Assembly (NCBI GenBank): GCA_964465355.1 | Contig: CAYXJZ010000006.1 | Span: 4,908 to 68,907, forward strand | Reading direction: 5' to 3' | DNA length: 64,000 nucleotides | Source: JAABTL01 sp964465355 | GTDB lineage: Bacteria; Deinococcota; Deinococci; Deinococcales; Trueperaceae | In this document: piece after piece, positions 33,018-41,862 of the stretch | How positions within the stretch are numbered: the first letter of the stretch is position 1 | Layout: the number at the start of each line of letters is the position of its first letter | Notes under the pieces: generated by a model | Told to the model about the DNA's origin: nothing | What the model saw: only the letters and a program-made list of their open reading frames with translations | The model's database searches: none | Translations under genes and position numbers: made by a program

Positions 33018-33087
33018 GGGCCAAGGGGAAGGACGGCCGCCGATCGTGACACAGTCCTAGATCGGCGGCCGTCCTTCCCCTTGGCCC
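33018..33087. terminator. 28-bp perfect inverted repeat between convergent genes
   Basis: The arms 33018-33045 and 33060-33087 are exact complements around a 14-nt loop. It starts 2 nt after the hydrolase stop and ends 46 nt before the exporter stop, so it probably ends both transcripts. There is no U-tract. The length and perfection are unusual for an intrinsic terminator. Confidence 0.65.
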
Positions 33088-33133
33088 GACGGCAGGTGTG
33101 AGGCGCGCCGCAGAGCAACGCTGACGCTAGTTG

Positions 33134-35035
33134 CTAGGGGGTGCCGCGCCGACGGCTGGGGCTGGGGGCGTCGGGGGCGATGCTGTCTTGGTAGCCGCGG
33201 GCCTGGATGGAATACATGCGGGCGTAGGTGCCGTCCAGGGCCATGAGCTCCTCGTGGCTGCCTGACTCGCTGATGCGGCCTTCTTCCAGGACCACGATCT
33301 TCTCGGCCAGGCGCACGGTGCTGAAGCGGTGGGAGATGATCACCGTGATGCGGCCGTGCGCTTGCCTGCGCAGGGCGTCGACCACCTCGAACTCGGCGTC
33401 GGCGTCGAGCGCGGCGGTCGGCTCGTCGAAGACCAGCACCGAGCCGTCGCGGAAGTAGAGCCTGGCCAGCGCAAGGCGCTGCCACTGGCCACCGGAGAGC
33501 TGCTGCCCGCCCTCGAACCAGCGGCCGAGCATCTGGTCGAAGGCCTTGGGCAGCTCCTCGATGAAGCCCTCTGCGCCCGCGCGCTGGCTGGCGTGGCGGA
33601 TGGCGCCGATGTCCTCGACCTCGTCGCCGCCGCGACCGAGGGCGATGTTCTCGCGCACCGTCATCTGGTACTCGCCGAAGTCCTGGAACACCGTGCTCAT
33701 CTGCGCCTGGATGCTGCGCGGACTGAAGCGCGCGCCGTCCATGCCGTTGAAGAGGATGCGCCCAGATGTGGGTTGGTAGAGGCAGGTGAGCAGCTTGACG
33801 GTGGTGGTCTTGCCTGCGCCGTTGGCGCCGACCAGCGCAAGCGAACGGCCCTTCTCGATGACGAAGGACACGTCCTTCAGCACGTCGCGCTCCGTGAGCG
33901 GGTAGCGGAAGCTGACGTTCTGGAACTCGATGCGTTCGATGGGGCCGGTCCATGTCTCACCGGCGTCGAGGTCGCGGGACGGCAGCTCGAGGAAGGCGAA
34001 GAGGTCGCGCATGTACAGCAGGTCGCGCAGCACACCGGTGATGCCCTGCAGCAGCGAGGCGAACTGGCGCTGAAGCTGGGCGATGCCTTGCACGAAGAGG
34101 CCGAAGTCGCCCACCGTCAGCACGCCGGCAGCCGCGCGGCGCAGCACGGCAAGGGTGGCAAGGGCGATCATCAGGGTGGAGGCAAGGGCGGCGGCGAGAC
34201 CCCAGCCGCTGCGGCGCAGCACAAGGGACTCGAGGGTGGCGCGGAAGCGCAGGTAGTAGGCGTTCCAGCGCTCAAGCAGGTAGCGCTCGAAGCCGAAGAG
34301 GCGCACCTCCTTCACCGCCTCGTCGGAGGTCAGCAGGTGGCCGAGGTAGTTCTGCGCCCGCGCGTCGGCGGCCTGGCGGCGGATGCGGCGGTAGTCCTCA
34401 CCGCCGAAGCGCTGCGTCACCCACACGCCTGGCACGGTGGCCAGCAGCACCAGCGGCACCACCACCCAGCCCAGTTGCGCCATCAGCGCGCCGATGGACA
34501 CCAGGGTGATGACCGACTGGCCCAGCGAGATGACCTGGTTGAACACGCCAAGCGGGCGACGGCCCACCTCGCGGTAGGCGTTCTGCAACTGATCGTAGGT
34601 CTTGGCGTCCTCGAAGCGCTCCAGCTCGAGGGTGGCCGCCTTGTTCAGGATGCGGCGGCTGATGCGGTTCTGCAGCGCGTCGCCGAGCAGGTCCTGGGTG
34701 GCGGACTGCACCGTGTTGAGGAGGATGCCCAGCGCGCCGACGCCCACCTGCACGCTGAGCAGCAGCGCGAGGCGAGCGAACGCGACCTCGGCGGAGGCGA
34801 ATCCGCCGCTGGCGGCCTGGGCCACCGCGTCCAGCAGCAGCTTGGTGATCCACAGCGAGACAGCAGGCACGAAGGCCTGGATCAGGCTGGTGGAGGCCAC
34901 CGCCAGCGTCTGCCATGGGCTGGCTTCCCAGACCAGCGCCACCGTCGAGCGTAGGTCACGGAGCTGGCTGCGCCAGTTGTTGGTCGCGGCCGGCTCTTGG
35001 CGAGGTTGACGGGGAGGTTGACCGGGCGCGCGCAC
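33134..35035 (-). CDS. ABC exporter (fused membrane and ATPase domains)
   Basis: The 633-aa product has an N-terminal six-helix exporter domain (from about residue 30 to 340) and an ATPase with Walker A LVGANGAGKTTTVKLL, the signature LSGGQWQRLALAR, Walker B SVLVFDEPTAALD and the H-loop IISHRFSTVR. It works as a homodimer or with a partner, exporting lipids, peptides or drugs. It is the last gene of the peptide operon. The GTG start has no Shine-Dalgarno but TACAGT lies 8 nt upstream, so it may also have its own leaderless promoter. Confidence 0.9.
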   Translation of the reverse strand: MRAPGQPPRQPRQEPAATNNWRSQLRDLRSTVALVWEASPWQTLAVASTSLIQAFVPAVSLWITKLLLDAVAQAASGGFASAEVAFARLALLLSVQVGVGALGILLNTVQSATQDLLGDALQNRISRRILNKAATLELERFEDAKTYDQLQNAYREVGRRPLGVFNQVISLGQSVITLVSIGALMAQLGWVVVPLVLLATVPGVWVTQRFGGEDYRRIRRQAADARAQNYLGHLLTSDEAVKEVRLFGFERYLLERWNAYYLRFRATLESLVLRRSGWGLAAALASTLMIALATLAVLRRAAAGVLTVGDFGLFVQGIAQLQRQFASLLQGITGVLRDLLYMRDLFAFLELPSRDLDAGETWTGPIERIEFQNVSFRYPLTERDVLKDVSFVIEKGRSLALVGANGAGKTTTVKLLTCLYQPTSGRILFNGMDGARFSPRSIQAQMSTVFQDFGEYQMTVRENIALGRGGDEVEDIGAIRHASQRAGAEGFIEELPKAFDQMLGRWFEGGQQLSGGQWQRLALARLYFRDGSVLVFDEPTAALDADAEFEVVDALRRQAHGRITVIISHRFSTVRLAEKIVVLEEGRISESGSHEELMALDGTYARMYSIQARGYQDSIAPDAPSPSRRRGTP

Positions 35036-35043
35036 GGGTCGTC

Positions 35044-35049
35044 ACTGTA
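35044..35049 (-). promoter_or_regulatory. Possible internal -10 (TACAGT) before the ABC exporter
   Basis: Reverse-strand TACAGT, 8 nt before the GTG and inside the 16-nt gap after the M24 stop. It may drive the exporter separately. Confidence 0.35.
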
Positions 35050-35051
35050 CA

Positions 35052-36260
35052 TCACACAGGCAGGATCAGGCTCTCCAGGTCCCGGGGGTAGTCGGTGATG
35101 AACTCGAAGCCCTCCTCGGTGATCAGCACCGTGTCCGAGTGCCTGAAGCCGCCAAGGCCGGGCACGTACAGGCCTGGCTCGATGGAGAACACCATGCCTG
35201 CCTCGAGCAGGGTGTCGTCACCGATGTCGAGGAAGGGGCTCTCGTGGATGCGCTGGCCGAGGCTGTGGCCGACGTGGTGACGCCAGTGCTCCCAGAGGCC
35301 GTGCTGCTCGATGTAGGCCCTGTGCGCGGCATCCACCGACGAGGCGGGCACGCCGGCTCGCAGGGCAGCGAAGGACAGGTCCTGCAGCGCCAGCATGTGG
35401 TCGAAGAAGCGGCGTTGCTCGGCGTTCGGCTCGCCGAGGAACATGGTGCGCTCCAGCTCGCTCAGGTAGCCCCAGATGTCGGCGCCTGCGCCGGTGACGA
35501 GGGTGTCGCCCTCGCTGAAGCGCAGGTCGTTGGCCAAGGCATGGGGGAAGGCGCTCTCGGGGCCGATCTGGCCGCGGTAGATGGCCAGGGCGCCGCTGAT
35601 CCAGCGGTTGCGCTGGCGGTAGCCGGGCCCCATGGCGGCCCTCAACTGCTTGGTGGCCTCGCCGCAAGCGGCGCCGACCACCTCGTGCTCGGTCAACCCC
35701 ACCTTGGTGCCGTCCTGCAGCAGCCGATGGGCCACCGTGCCCCAGCGGGCGCTCTCGCGGATCAGCGCCAGCTCCTGCTCGCTCTTGATCGACATCTGCG
35801 CGTCGAGGGCGGGGGAGACGAAGCGAAGGTCGAGCAGCTTGGACAGGGGCCGCGGCTGGTAGCCCATGACCGGCGGGTAGCCGTCGTAGTCCACGCCGAT
35901 GGTGCGGGTGTCGAGGCGCAGCTCGCTCAGGTGGCTGAGCAGCCGGTCGACGGGGTGCGTCTCGCCCGGGTACTCCGGGTAGGACAGCACCGACTCGGCC
36001 TCGGCCACCGCCTCGGCGTGCTCGGCTTCCAGCCGCGGCACGAAGAGGGTGCGCTCGCCCTCGCGGGTGATGAGCAGGGCGATGGGCCGCTCGGTCGGCG
36101 CGAAGATGAAGGCGCTGTAGTACTGGATGTACTGGTCGTCGAAGAGCAGCAGCGCCTCCACCTCGCGCGGCACGAAGCCGAAGGCTTGCTTGGCCCGCTG
36201 CCTGCGTTCGGCGGCCGAGATCGGGGCGACCGGGGCGGAGGCAGATGCGCTGCCGCTCAC
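35052..36260 (-). CDS. M24-family Xaa-Pro peptidase-like protein
   Basis: The 402-aa product has a creatinase-type N-domain and a pita-bread M24 domain. Later metal ligands are present (HHVGHSLGQRIHE; SIEPGLYVPG; HSDTVLITEEG). The motif that normally supplies the two aspartates reads DTLVTGAGADIWGYLSELER, so the first Asp is replaced and the second is Glu. A related subfamily with SELERTM exists, so catalysis may be altered rather than lost. The start is GTG, overlapping the prolyl-aminopeptidase stop (GTGA). The operon context supports cleavage of Xaa-Pro dipeptides or peptides. Confidence 0.82.
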   Translation of the reverse strand: MSGSASASAPVAPISAAERRQRAKQAFGFVPREVEALLLFDDQYIQYYSAFIFAPTERPIALLITREGERTLFVPRLEAEHAEAVAEAESVLSYPEYPGETHPVDRLLSHLSELRLDTRTIGVDYDGYPPVMGYQPRPLSKLLDLRFVSPALDAQMSIKSEQELALIRESARWGTVAHRLLQDGTKVGLTEHEVVGAACGEATKQLRAAMGPGYRQRNRWISGALAIYRGQIGPESAFPHALANDLRFSEGDTLVTGAGADIWGYLSELERTMFLGEPNAEQRRFFDHMLALQDLSFAALRAGVPASSVDAAHRAYIEQHGLWEHWRHHVGHSLGQRIHESPFLDIGDDTLLEAGMVFSIEPGLYVPGLGGFRHSDTVLITEEGFEFITDYPRDLESLILPV

Positions 36261-37123
36261 GCTGGCACCCTGCGCCTCAGGAAGTCCGCCACCGTGGCCC
36301 GCCACAGCTCGCGCTCCTCGTTCTGAGGCCCGTGGCCGCTGTGCTCGAAGATGACCAACTCGCTGTCGGGGATCAGGCTGTGCAGTTCCTCGCTGGCGTC
36401 CAGCGGGGTGATCCAGTCGTGCCTGCCGACGGTGATGAGCACCGGCATCGCCAGCTCGCCCAGCCGCGGGCGCAGGTCGAAGTCGAGCTGGTTGCGGGCG
36501 AAGGCCCAGTTGTGGGTGGCGTGGTGGATGGACATGGCGTCCACCGCCTTGCGGTCCCGTTCGGGATCGGTGGTGGTCGTGTAGAGCGGCATGATCTTGC
36601 GGATGAGGTCGCGGAAGTCGTCGTCGCTCGTCGTCCTGCCCTCGAAGAGGCGATCGAGCTCCTCTGGGTCGGCGCCCTCGAGCGTGGCCAGGGCCTTGGC
36701 CCTGGCGGTGCCCTTGAAGCCGTTGTGGGAGGTGGTGTCGCGCAGCACCACCGCCAGCACGTGCTGCGGGTAGCGCAGGGCGTACTCCTGAGCAAGGTAG
36801 CCGCCGTATGAGCCGCCGGCGATGACGATGCGCTCGCCCATGCCGAGTTCCTGCCGCAAGGCATCGGCGTCGGCAGCCAGCCGTGCGTGGTCGAAGGGGG
36901 GCGTGTCGCTGCTCAGCCCGCTGCCGCGCTGGTCGTAGCTGACCACCCTGAAGCGGTCGGTGAAGGCCTGGTAGACCTCCCAGTCGTTGCGGTGGTCGCT
37001 CATGCCTGGGGCGCCGTGCAGGGTGAGGATGGCAGGCAGGTCGCCGCCGGAGTCCCACACCTTCAAGCGAGCATCGCCGATCAGGACCTCGAACCCTTCC
37101 CGACGGGGCGGAACGCCACTCAC
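36257..37123 (-). CDS. Prolyl-aminopeptidase-like alpha/beta hydrolase (S33)
   Basis: The 288-aa product is a classical alpha/beta hydrolase: LTLHGAPGMSDHRNDW (HGxPG oxyanion loop), YDQRGSGLSS, the elbow VIAGGSYGGYLAQEYAL with the serine, VGRHDWITP and the final HSGHGPQNE histidine. The DQRGSG motif and HGAPG are typical of proline iminopeptidases (S33). The GTG start overlaps the dipeptidase stop (GTGA) and its own stop overlaps the M24 start, so the three peptidases are made together. Confidence 0.87.
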   Translation of the reverse strand: MSGVPPRREGFEVLIGDARLKVWDSGGDLPAILTLHGAPGMSDHRNDWEVYQAFTDRFRVVSYDQRGSGLSSDTPPFDHARLAADADALRQELGMGERIVIAGGSYGGYLAQEYALRYPQHVLAVVLRDTTSHNGFKGTARAKALATLEGADPEELDRLFEGRTTSDDDFRDLIRKIMPLYTTTTDPERDRKAVDAMSIHHATHNWAFARNQLDFDLRPRLGELAMPVLITVGRHDWITPLDASEELHSLIPDSELVIFEHSGHGPQNEERELWRATVADFLRRRVPA

Positions 37124-38322
37124 CGGACCCAGACCTGCTTGAGCACCCGCATGACGTTGCCGCCGATGGCCTTGGCGATGTCCTCATCGGAGTAGCCGTG
37201 GGTGACCAGCCAGCGCACGATGTTGGGGAAGGCCTCGGCCGGGTTCTCGATGCCGTCGACGAAGTCCACCTTGGGGTAGCCGAGGTGGCCGCGCGACGCG
37301 CCGATGGAAAGGGCCTCGCTCAGTTTGTCGTGCAGCGCGACGTGGTCACCGAAGAGGGTGTCGGGACCGAAGGCCACGTGGTCGATGCCCACCAGCTCGA
37401 CGCAGTACTCGAAGTGCTCCATGAAGGCGTCGAGGCTGTGGCGCGGGTTCTTCTGGCTGATGGTGGTGTGGGGGGCCGCCTCGATGCCGATGACGCCGCC
37501 CTTGGAGGCGCAGGCCTTGATGACCTCGTCGGTCTTGAGCCGGCGCGAGTCCCACAGCGAGCGGGCGCCGGCGTGGGTGATGAAGATGGGGTCGCGGCTG
37601 AGCTCGACGGTCTCCATGCCGGTGCGGTCGCCGGAGTGGCTGATGTCGATGGTCATGCCCAGCCTGTTCATGCGCTCGACCGCCTTGCGGCCGAAGACGG
37701 TGAGGCCGCCGTCGTTGGGTTCCTTGAGGCCGGCGCCCAGGGCGTTGCCTTCGCTGTAGGCGATGCCGAGGCAGCGCACACCGAGGCCGTAGAGCACGTC
37801 GATGCGGTCGAGCTCGTTCTCGATCATGGCCGCGCCTTCGATGGAGACGATGAAGGCGATGCGCCCCTCGGCCTTGGCGCGGACGATGTCCTCGGTGGTG
37901 GTGGCCAGCACCAGCATGTCCTGGTGGGCGATGTCGGAGAGGCGCAGGCCGATGTCGGTGATGACGTCGTCCCACTTCCAGCCGCCGCGCGAGTGGATGA
38001 AGGCGGTGCCGTCCATCATGTTGTCGAACACGGCGTCGAGCCCGCTGACGGACAGGCCCTCGTAGGCGGTCCACTCGCGCCCCCAGCGGCGCCACTCGAA
38101 GAAGCGGTCCAAGTCCTTGGGCGACACGAAGCAGTGGTCGTGCAGCGAGAGCACAATGTTCTCCTCGAACAGGCGCTTGACGCGGGCCTCCTGCTCCGGG
38201 GTGGTCTCTGGACCCTTGGAGGGGACGCGGTTCAGTTCGGGGACCAGCTCGAAGCTCTTGTAGTCGACGTCGGCTTCCAGGTACTGGAAGGACTTGTAGC
38301 CGTCGTAGCGTTTCTTCTGCAT
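37120..38322 (-). CDS. M19 (renal dipeptidase-type) dipeptidase
   Basis: The 400-aa product has the membrane-dipeptidase barrel: VLSLHDHCF at the first metal site, the bridging Glu in FIVSIEGAAM, GVRCLGIAYSEGN, the histidines in DISHSGDRT and FITHAGARSL, and the late HVAFGPDTL aspartate. The usual H-x-D start of the family reads H-D-H here. The ATG at 38322 has AAGGAG 7 nt upstream. M19 enzymes hydrolyse dipeptides, including D-residue ones. It is placed between the peptide permeases and two further peptidases. Confidence 0.87.
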   Translation of the reverse strand: MQKKRYDGYKSFQYLEADVDYKSFELVPELNRVPSKGPETTPEQEARVKRLFEENIVLSLHDHCFVSPKDLDRFFEWRRWGREWTAYEGLSVSGLDAVFDNMMDGTAFIHSRGGWKWDDVITDIGLRLSDIAHQDMLVLATTTEDIVRAKAEGRIAFIVSIEGAAMIENELDRIDVLYGLGVRCLGIAYSEGNALGAGLKEPNDGGLTVFGRKAVERMNRLGMTIDISHSGDRTGMETVELSRDPIFITHAGARSLWDSRRLKTDEVIKACASKGGVIGIEAAPHTTISQKNPRHSLDAFMEHFEYCVELVGIDHVAFGPDTLFGDHVALHDKLSEALSIGASRGHLGYPKVDFVDGIENPAEAFPNIVRWLVTHGYSDEDIAKAIGGNVMRVLKQVWVR

Positions 38323-38395
38323 GGGGCTCCTTGGGTGGTCGGGCATCGGCCGGGGGCCGGACACGGTCGATCGACCGGGCTTGGACGGAGGGCGC

Positions 38396-39268
38396 CTAGG
38401 CGGCGCGTGGATCGAGGATGTCGCGCAGGGCGTTGCCGAGCACGTTGAAGCAGAGCACCGTCAGGGCGATGAACACCCCCGGGTAGATGGCGAGGACGGG
38501 TTTGAGCCAGAGGTAGGACTGCGAGGCCTGCAGCATGTTGCCCCATGACGCCAGCGGCGGCTGGATCCCAAGGCCGAGGTAGCTCAGGCCTGCCTCGGTG
38601 AGGATGGCCCAACCGACGCCGAGGGTGCCGAGCACGGTGGCTTGGGGGATGACCTGCGGCAGCATGTGGCGGAAGATGGTGCGTGGATGGCCGGCGCCGA
38701 TGGCGCGGCTGGCCTCGATGAACTCGAAGGCACGCACCTTGCTGAACTCGGCGTGCACCACACGGGCCATCTGGGCCCAGAAGCCGAGGCCGACGGTGAC
38801 GATGACGGTGATGGGATGGTTGCCGAAGGAGGTCACCACCACCAGGATGAGGAAGAAGGTGGGGATGGCCATGAACACGTCCACCAGCCGCATGAGCAGG
38901 GCTTCGAGGCGACCGCCGAAGTAGCCGGCGAGGCCGCCGACCAGGGTGCCGATGGCCAGGCCGACGGCCATGGCCAGCAGGCCGACGGCCAGGCTGACCC
39001 GGCCGCCCACCAGCAGGCGCGCGAAGACGTCGCGGCCGAGGTCGTCCGTGCCAAGCCAGTACTGGCTGCTCGGGTCGGCGAGGGTGGAGCGAGGATTGGT
39101 GCGGTTGGGTTCCCCGTGGTAGATCTCGGGGCCGGTCAGGACGGTGAGGGTGAGCAGCGCCAGCATGACGAAGGCGATGACGCCCATGGGCTGGCGGCGG
39201 ACGCGGCGCCAGAACCTCTTGGCCTGTCCGCTCGGTGCGGTGGCCTGGGTCGTCGTCATCTCACTCAT
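38396..39268 (-). CDS. Peptide ABC transporter permease (DppC/OppC type)
   Basis: The 290-aa product has the OppC-type N-terminal helix (RRQPMGVIAFVMLALLTL), the QYWLGTDDLGRDVFARLLVG motif unique to this subfamily, and the EAA loop EASRAIGAGHPRTIFRHMLPQ that docks the ATPase. Six membrane helices are expected. The ATG overlaps the DppB stop by 8 nt. With the binding protein and DppB it forms the membrane part of a peptide importer; the ATPase subunits are not in this window. Confidence 0.93.
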   Translation of the reverse strand: MSEMTTTQATAPSGQAKRFWRRVRRQPMGVIAFVMLALLTLTVLTGPEIYHGEPNRTNPRSTLADPSSQYWLGTDDLGRDVFARLLVGGRVSLAVGLLAMAVGLAIGTLVGGLAGYFGGRLEALLMRLVDVFMAIPTFFLILVVVTSFGNHPITVIVTVGLGFWAQMARVVHAEFSKVRAFEFIEASRAIGAGHPRTIFRHMLPQVIPQATVLGTLGVGWAILTEAGLSYLGLGIQPPLASWGNMLQASQSYLWLKPVLAIYPGVFIALTVLCFNVLGNALRDILDPRAA

Positions 39269-40211
39269 GGCGGATCCTCGGATCGACGGCGGCGTAGAGC
39301 AGGTCGACCAGCAGGTTGACGGTGACCACGACGGTGCCGGCGAGCAGCGTGGCGCCAAGGATGACGGGATGGTCGCGGCCGTTGGCGGCCTCGATGGCCA
39401 AGCGGCCGAGGCCTGGCCAGGCGAAGACGCTCTCGATGACCACCGAGCCGCTGAACAGCGCGGTGGTGACCAGACCGAGCACGGCCAGCACCGGCACGAG
39501 GGCGTTCTTGAAGGCGTGCTTGAGGAAGACGGCCGAAGGGGAGAGGCCCTTGCTGCGGGCAGTGCGCACGTAGTCGGAGCGGCTCACCTCCAGCACGGCG
39601 GCGCGCGTGACGCGCACCACGTTGGGCATGAGGGTGAAGGCCAGCACCGAGGCGGGCAGGACGAGGTGCCGGATGCGGTCGAGCAGGTCGCCGCCCATCC
39701 TGCCCGGTGAGACGATGCCTGAGCCGGGCAGCCAGCGAAGCTCGACGGCGAAGACGATGATGGCCACGATGCCCAGCCAGAAGCCGGGGATGGACATGCC
39801 GAGGGTGGAGAGGGTGCTGACCAGGTGGTCGGGCCAGCGGTTGGCGCCGAGCGCCGCCACCAGGCCGAGGACGACGCCGAGCAGGCCGGTGAGCACGAGG
39901 GCCGTGAGGCCGAGCGTGAGGGTGTTGGGCAGCCGTTGCCCGAGCAAGCGGCTCACCGGGAGCCCTTGGGCGTAGCTCACCCCGAGGTCACCGCGCACCA
40001 CGCCCAACAGCCACTCGCCGTAGCGCTGCAGCACCGGCTTGTCCAGTCCCAGTTGGCGGATGGTGGCTTCCCGCTCCGCCGCCGTGCGCTCCATGCTCAC
40101 GGCGGCGGAGGGACCGCCAGGGGCCAGGTTGATGAGGAAGAAGGTCAGCACCGAGACCAGCCAGAGCACCAGCAGGCCGAGGCCGATGCGGCGGAGCAGG
40201 TAACCGGTCAA
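39261..40211 (-). CDS. Peptide ABC transporter permease (DppB/OppB type)
   Basis: The 316-aa product starts MTGYLLRRIGLGLLVLWLVS, the DppB N-terminal helix, then LGLDKPVLQRYGEWL, GVSYAQGLPVSRLL and the EAA loop RTARSKGLSPSAVFLKHAFK. The start is TTG behind GGAGGAAGG. It is the partner of the next gene in the importer. Confidence 0.92.
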   Translation of the reverse strand: MTGYLLRRIGLGLLVLWLVSVLTFFLINLAPGGPSAAVSMERTAAEREATIRQLGLDKPVLQRYGEWLLGVVRGDLGVSYAQGLPVSRLLGQRLPNTLTLGLTALVLTGLLGVVLGLVAALGANRWPDHLVSTLSTLGMSIPGFWLGIVAIIVFAVELRWLPGSGIVSPGRMGGDLLDRIRHLVLPASVLAFTLMPNVVRVTRAAVLEVSRSDYVRTARSKGLSPSAVFLKHAFKNALVPVLAVLGLVTTALFSGSVVIESVFAWPGLGRLAIEAANGRDHPVILGATLLAGTVVVTVNLLVDLLYAAVDPRIRHE

Positions 40212-40243
40212 GGCGTGTCCTTCCTCCCCTCAGGCTCGCCGAC

Positions 40244-41842
40244 TCAGCGGCGGATGTACCAGTCGAAGCTGTGCTGGAAGGCGGCGGCGTTGTTGATCTC
40301 GGCCAGGCCGACCAGCTTGGTGTCGTAGACGGTGAGGATGTCGGGGTACCAGAGGAAGAGGTAGGGAAGCTCGTCGGCGACGAGGGCCTGGATCTCCTTG
40401 ACGATGGCCACCTGCTCCTCCGCGCTGGTGGCGGCGCGGGCGGCGTCCATCAGGGCGTCGAGCTCGGGGTTGCGGTAGCCGGGCATGTTGTTGCCGACGT
40501 CGGCGGTGGCGGAGGAGAAGTAGGGGGCGATGTCGGGGGTGGGCGGGGTGCTCCACCAGGCCAACGTGGCGTTGAAGTTGCGCTGCACGATGATCTGCTG
40601 GATGTAGGCGTTCCACTCGATGGTCTCGACGACGACCTCGACGCCGATGTCCTGCCAGTACTGCTGAACCAGCAAGGTGGCGTTGACCAGGTAGCCGAAC
40701 TGACCGGTCTCCATGTTGATCGACAGGCGTTCGCCGTCCTTCTGGAGGAAGCCGTCGGCGCCGCGGGTCCAGCCGGCCTCGGCGAACAGCGCGAGGGCGC
40801 GCTCCGGGTCGTAGTCGTGGCTGGCCACGGTGTAGTCGTAGAAGGCACCCTGCAGGGGGGCGATGGGGCCGGTGGACTGCACGCCGTAGCCTTCGAGGAT
40901 GGCCTCGATCATGGCCTCGCGGTCGATGGCGGTGAGCAGGGCCTGGCGAACGCGCACGTCCTGGAAGCGCTCTTGCGCCAGGTTGAGGGTCACGAAGTAC
41001 CAGATGTTCTGGCTCTGGCGCAGCACCTTGAGGTCGGGGTTGCGGGCCATGCCGGCCAGCAGGGCCGGGTTGTTGACGGTGACCATGTCGAGCGAACCGG
41101 CGAGCAACTGGGCGACCTGGGCGTTGTTGTCAGGCAGGACGCTGAAGACGATGCCGGCCAGCTTGGGCGTCTCGCCCCAGTAGTTCTCGTTGGGCACGAG
41201 GCTCACGTAGGCGCCTGGCACGAACTCGTCGACGCGGTACGGGCCGGTGACGACGGGCGACACCTTGTTGAACTCGGCCACCGTCAAGGGGTTCTCGGCC
41301 GAGCCGAGCACGTGCTCGGGCAGGATGCCGGCGTAGTAGGCCAGATAGTAGGCCAGCGAGGAGAAGGGGGTGTTCAACTCGAAGCGCACGGTATGCGGAT
41401 CGACGATCACCACCTGGCTCACCGGGGTGAAGGTGGAGCCGCGGTTGGCGCCGAGCTCGCGGTTGAGCACCACGTCGTTGAAGGTGAAGGCCACGTCCTC
41501 TGCGTCGAAGGGCTCGCCGTCCGACCAGACCACGTCCTGGCGGAGCTGGAAGGTCCAGCTCATGCCGTCGTCGGCGATCTCCCAGCTCTGGGCCAGGCCT
41601 GGGCTGGGTGCCAGGTTGCCGGTGTCGTAGCGAACGAGCTGGTCGAAGAGGATGGAGTTGATCAGGTTCGACTCGATGACCGCGTTGGCGCTCCACGGGT
41701 TGAGGGTGGGGTCGGCGTTGGTGGCCAGGTTGAGCACGCCGTTGGGGTCGATGTCGACCTGGGCCAGTGCTGCGGCGGGGAGCACCAGGCTGAGCACGGC
41801 GCCGAGCAGCAGCGCCCTGAAGGGGGTGGATGGTACACGCAT
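40244..41842 (-). CDS. Periplasmic peptide-binding protein (SBP family 5)
   Basis: The 532-aa product has a signal peptide (FRALLLGAVLSLVLPAAALA) and the SBP_bac_5 fold: ADPTLNPWSANAVIESNLIN, QSWEIADDGMSWTFQLRQDV, the DVAFTFNDVVLN segment, VTGPYRVDEFVPG and VRQALLTAIDREAMI. Domain III is complete. It captures peptides (or nickel/opines in relatives). AGGAGG lies 7 nt before the ATG. It starts 20 nt after the IclR stop, so the regulator and importer are in one transcript. Confidence 0.93.
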   Translation of the reverse strand: MRVPSTPFRALLLGAVLSLVLPAAALAQVDIDPNGVLNLATNADPTLNPWSANAVIESNLINSILFDQLVRYDTGNLAPSPGLAQSWEIADDGMSWTFQLRQDVVWSDGEPFDAEDVAFTFNDVVLNRELGANRGSTFTPVSQVVIVDPHTVRFELNTPFSSLAYYLAYYAGILPEHVLGSAENPLTVAEFNKVSPVVTGPYRVDEFVPGAYVSLVPNENYWGETPKLAGIVFSVLPDNNAQVAQLLAGSLDMVTVNNPALLAGMARNPDLKVLRQSQNIWYFVTLNLAQERFQDVRVRQALLTAIDREAMIEAILEGYGVQSTGPIAPLQGAFYDYTVASHDYDPERALALFAEAGWTRGADGFLQKDGERLSINMETGQFGYLVNATLLVQQYWQDIGVEVVVETIEWNAYIQQIIVQRNFNATLAWWSTPPTPDIAPYFSSATADVGNNMPGYRNPELDALMDAARAATSAEEQVAIVKEIQALVADELPYLFLWYPDILTVYDTKLVGLAEINNAAAFQHSFDWYIRR

Positions 41843-41862
41843 GCGAGCCTCCTGATGGGTCC

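Noticed and set aside
33329..34954. 541-aa open frame on the plus strand
   Set aside because: It is an exact antisense shadow of the ABC exporter, with His/Gln/Val/Ala-rich sequence typical of high-GC reverse frames.
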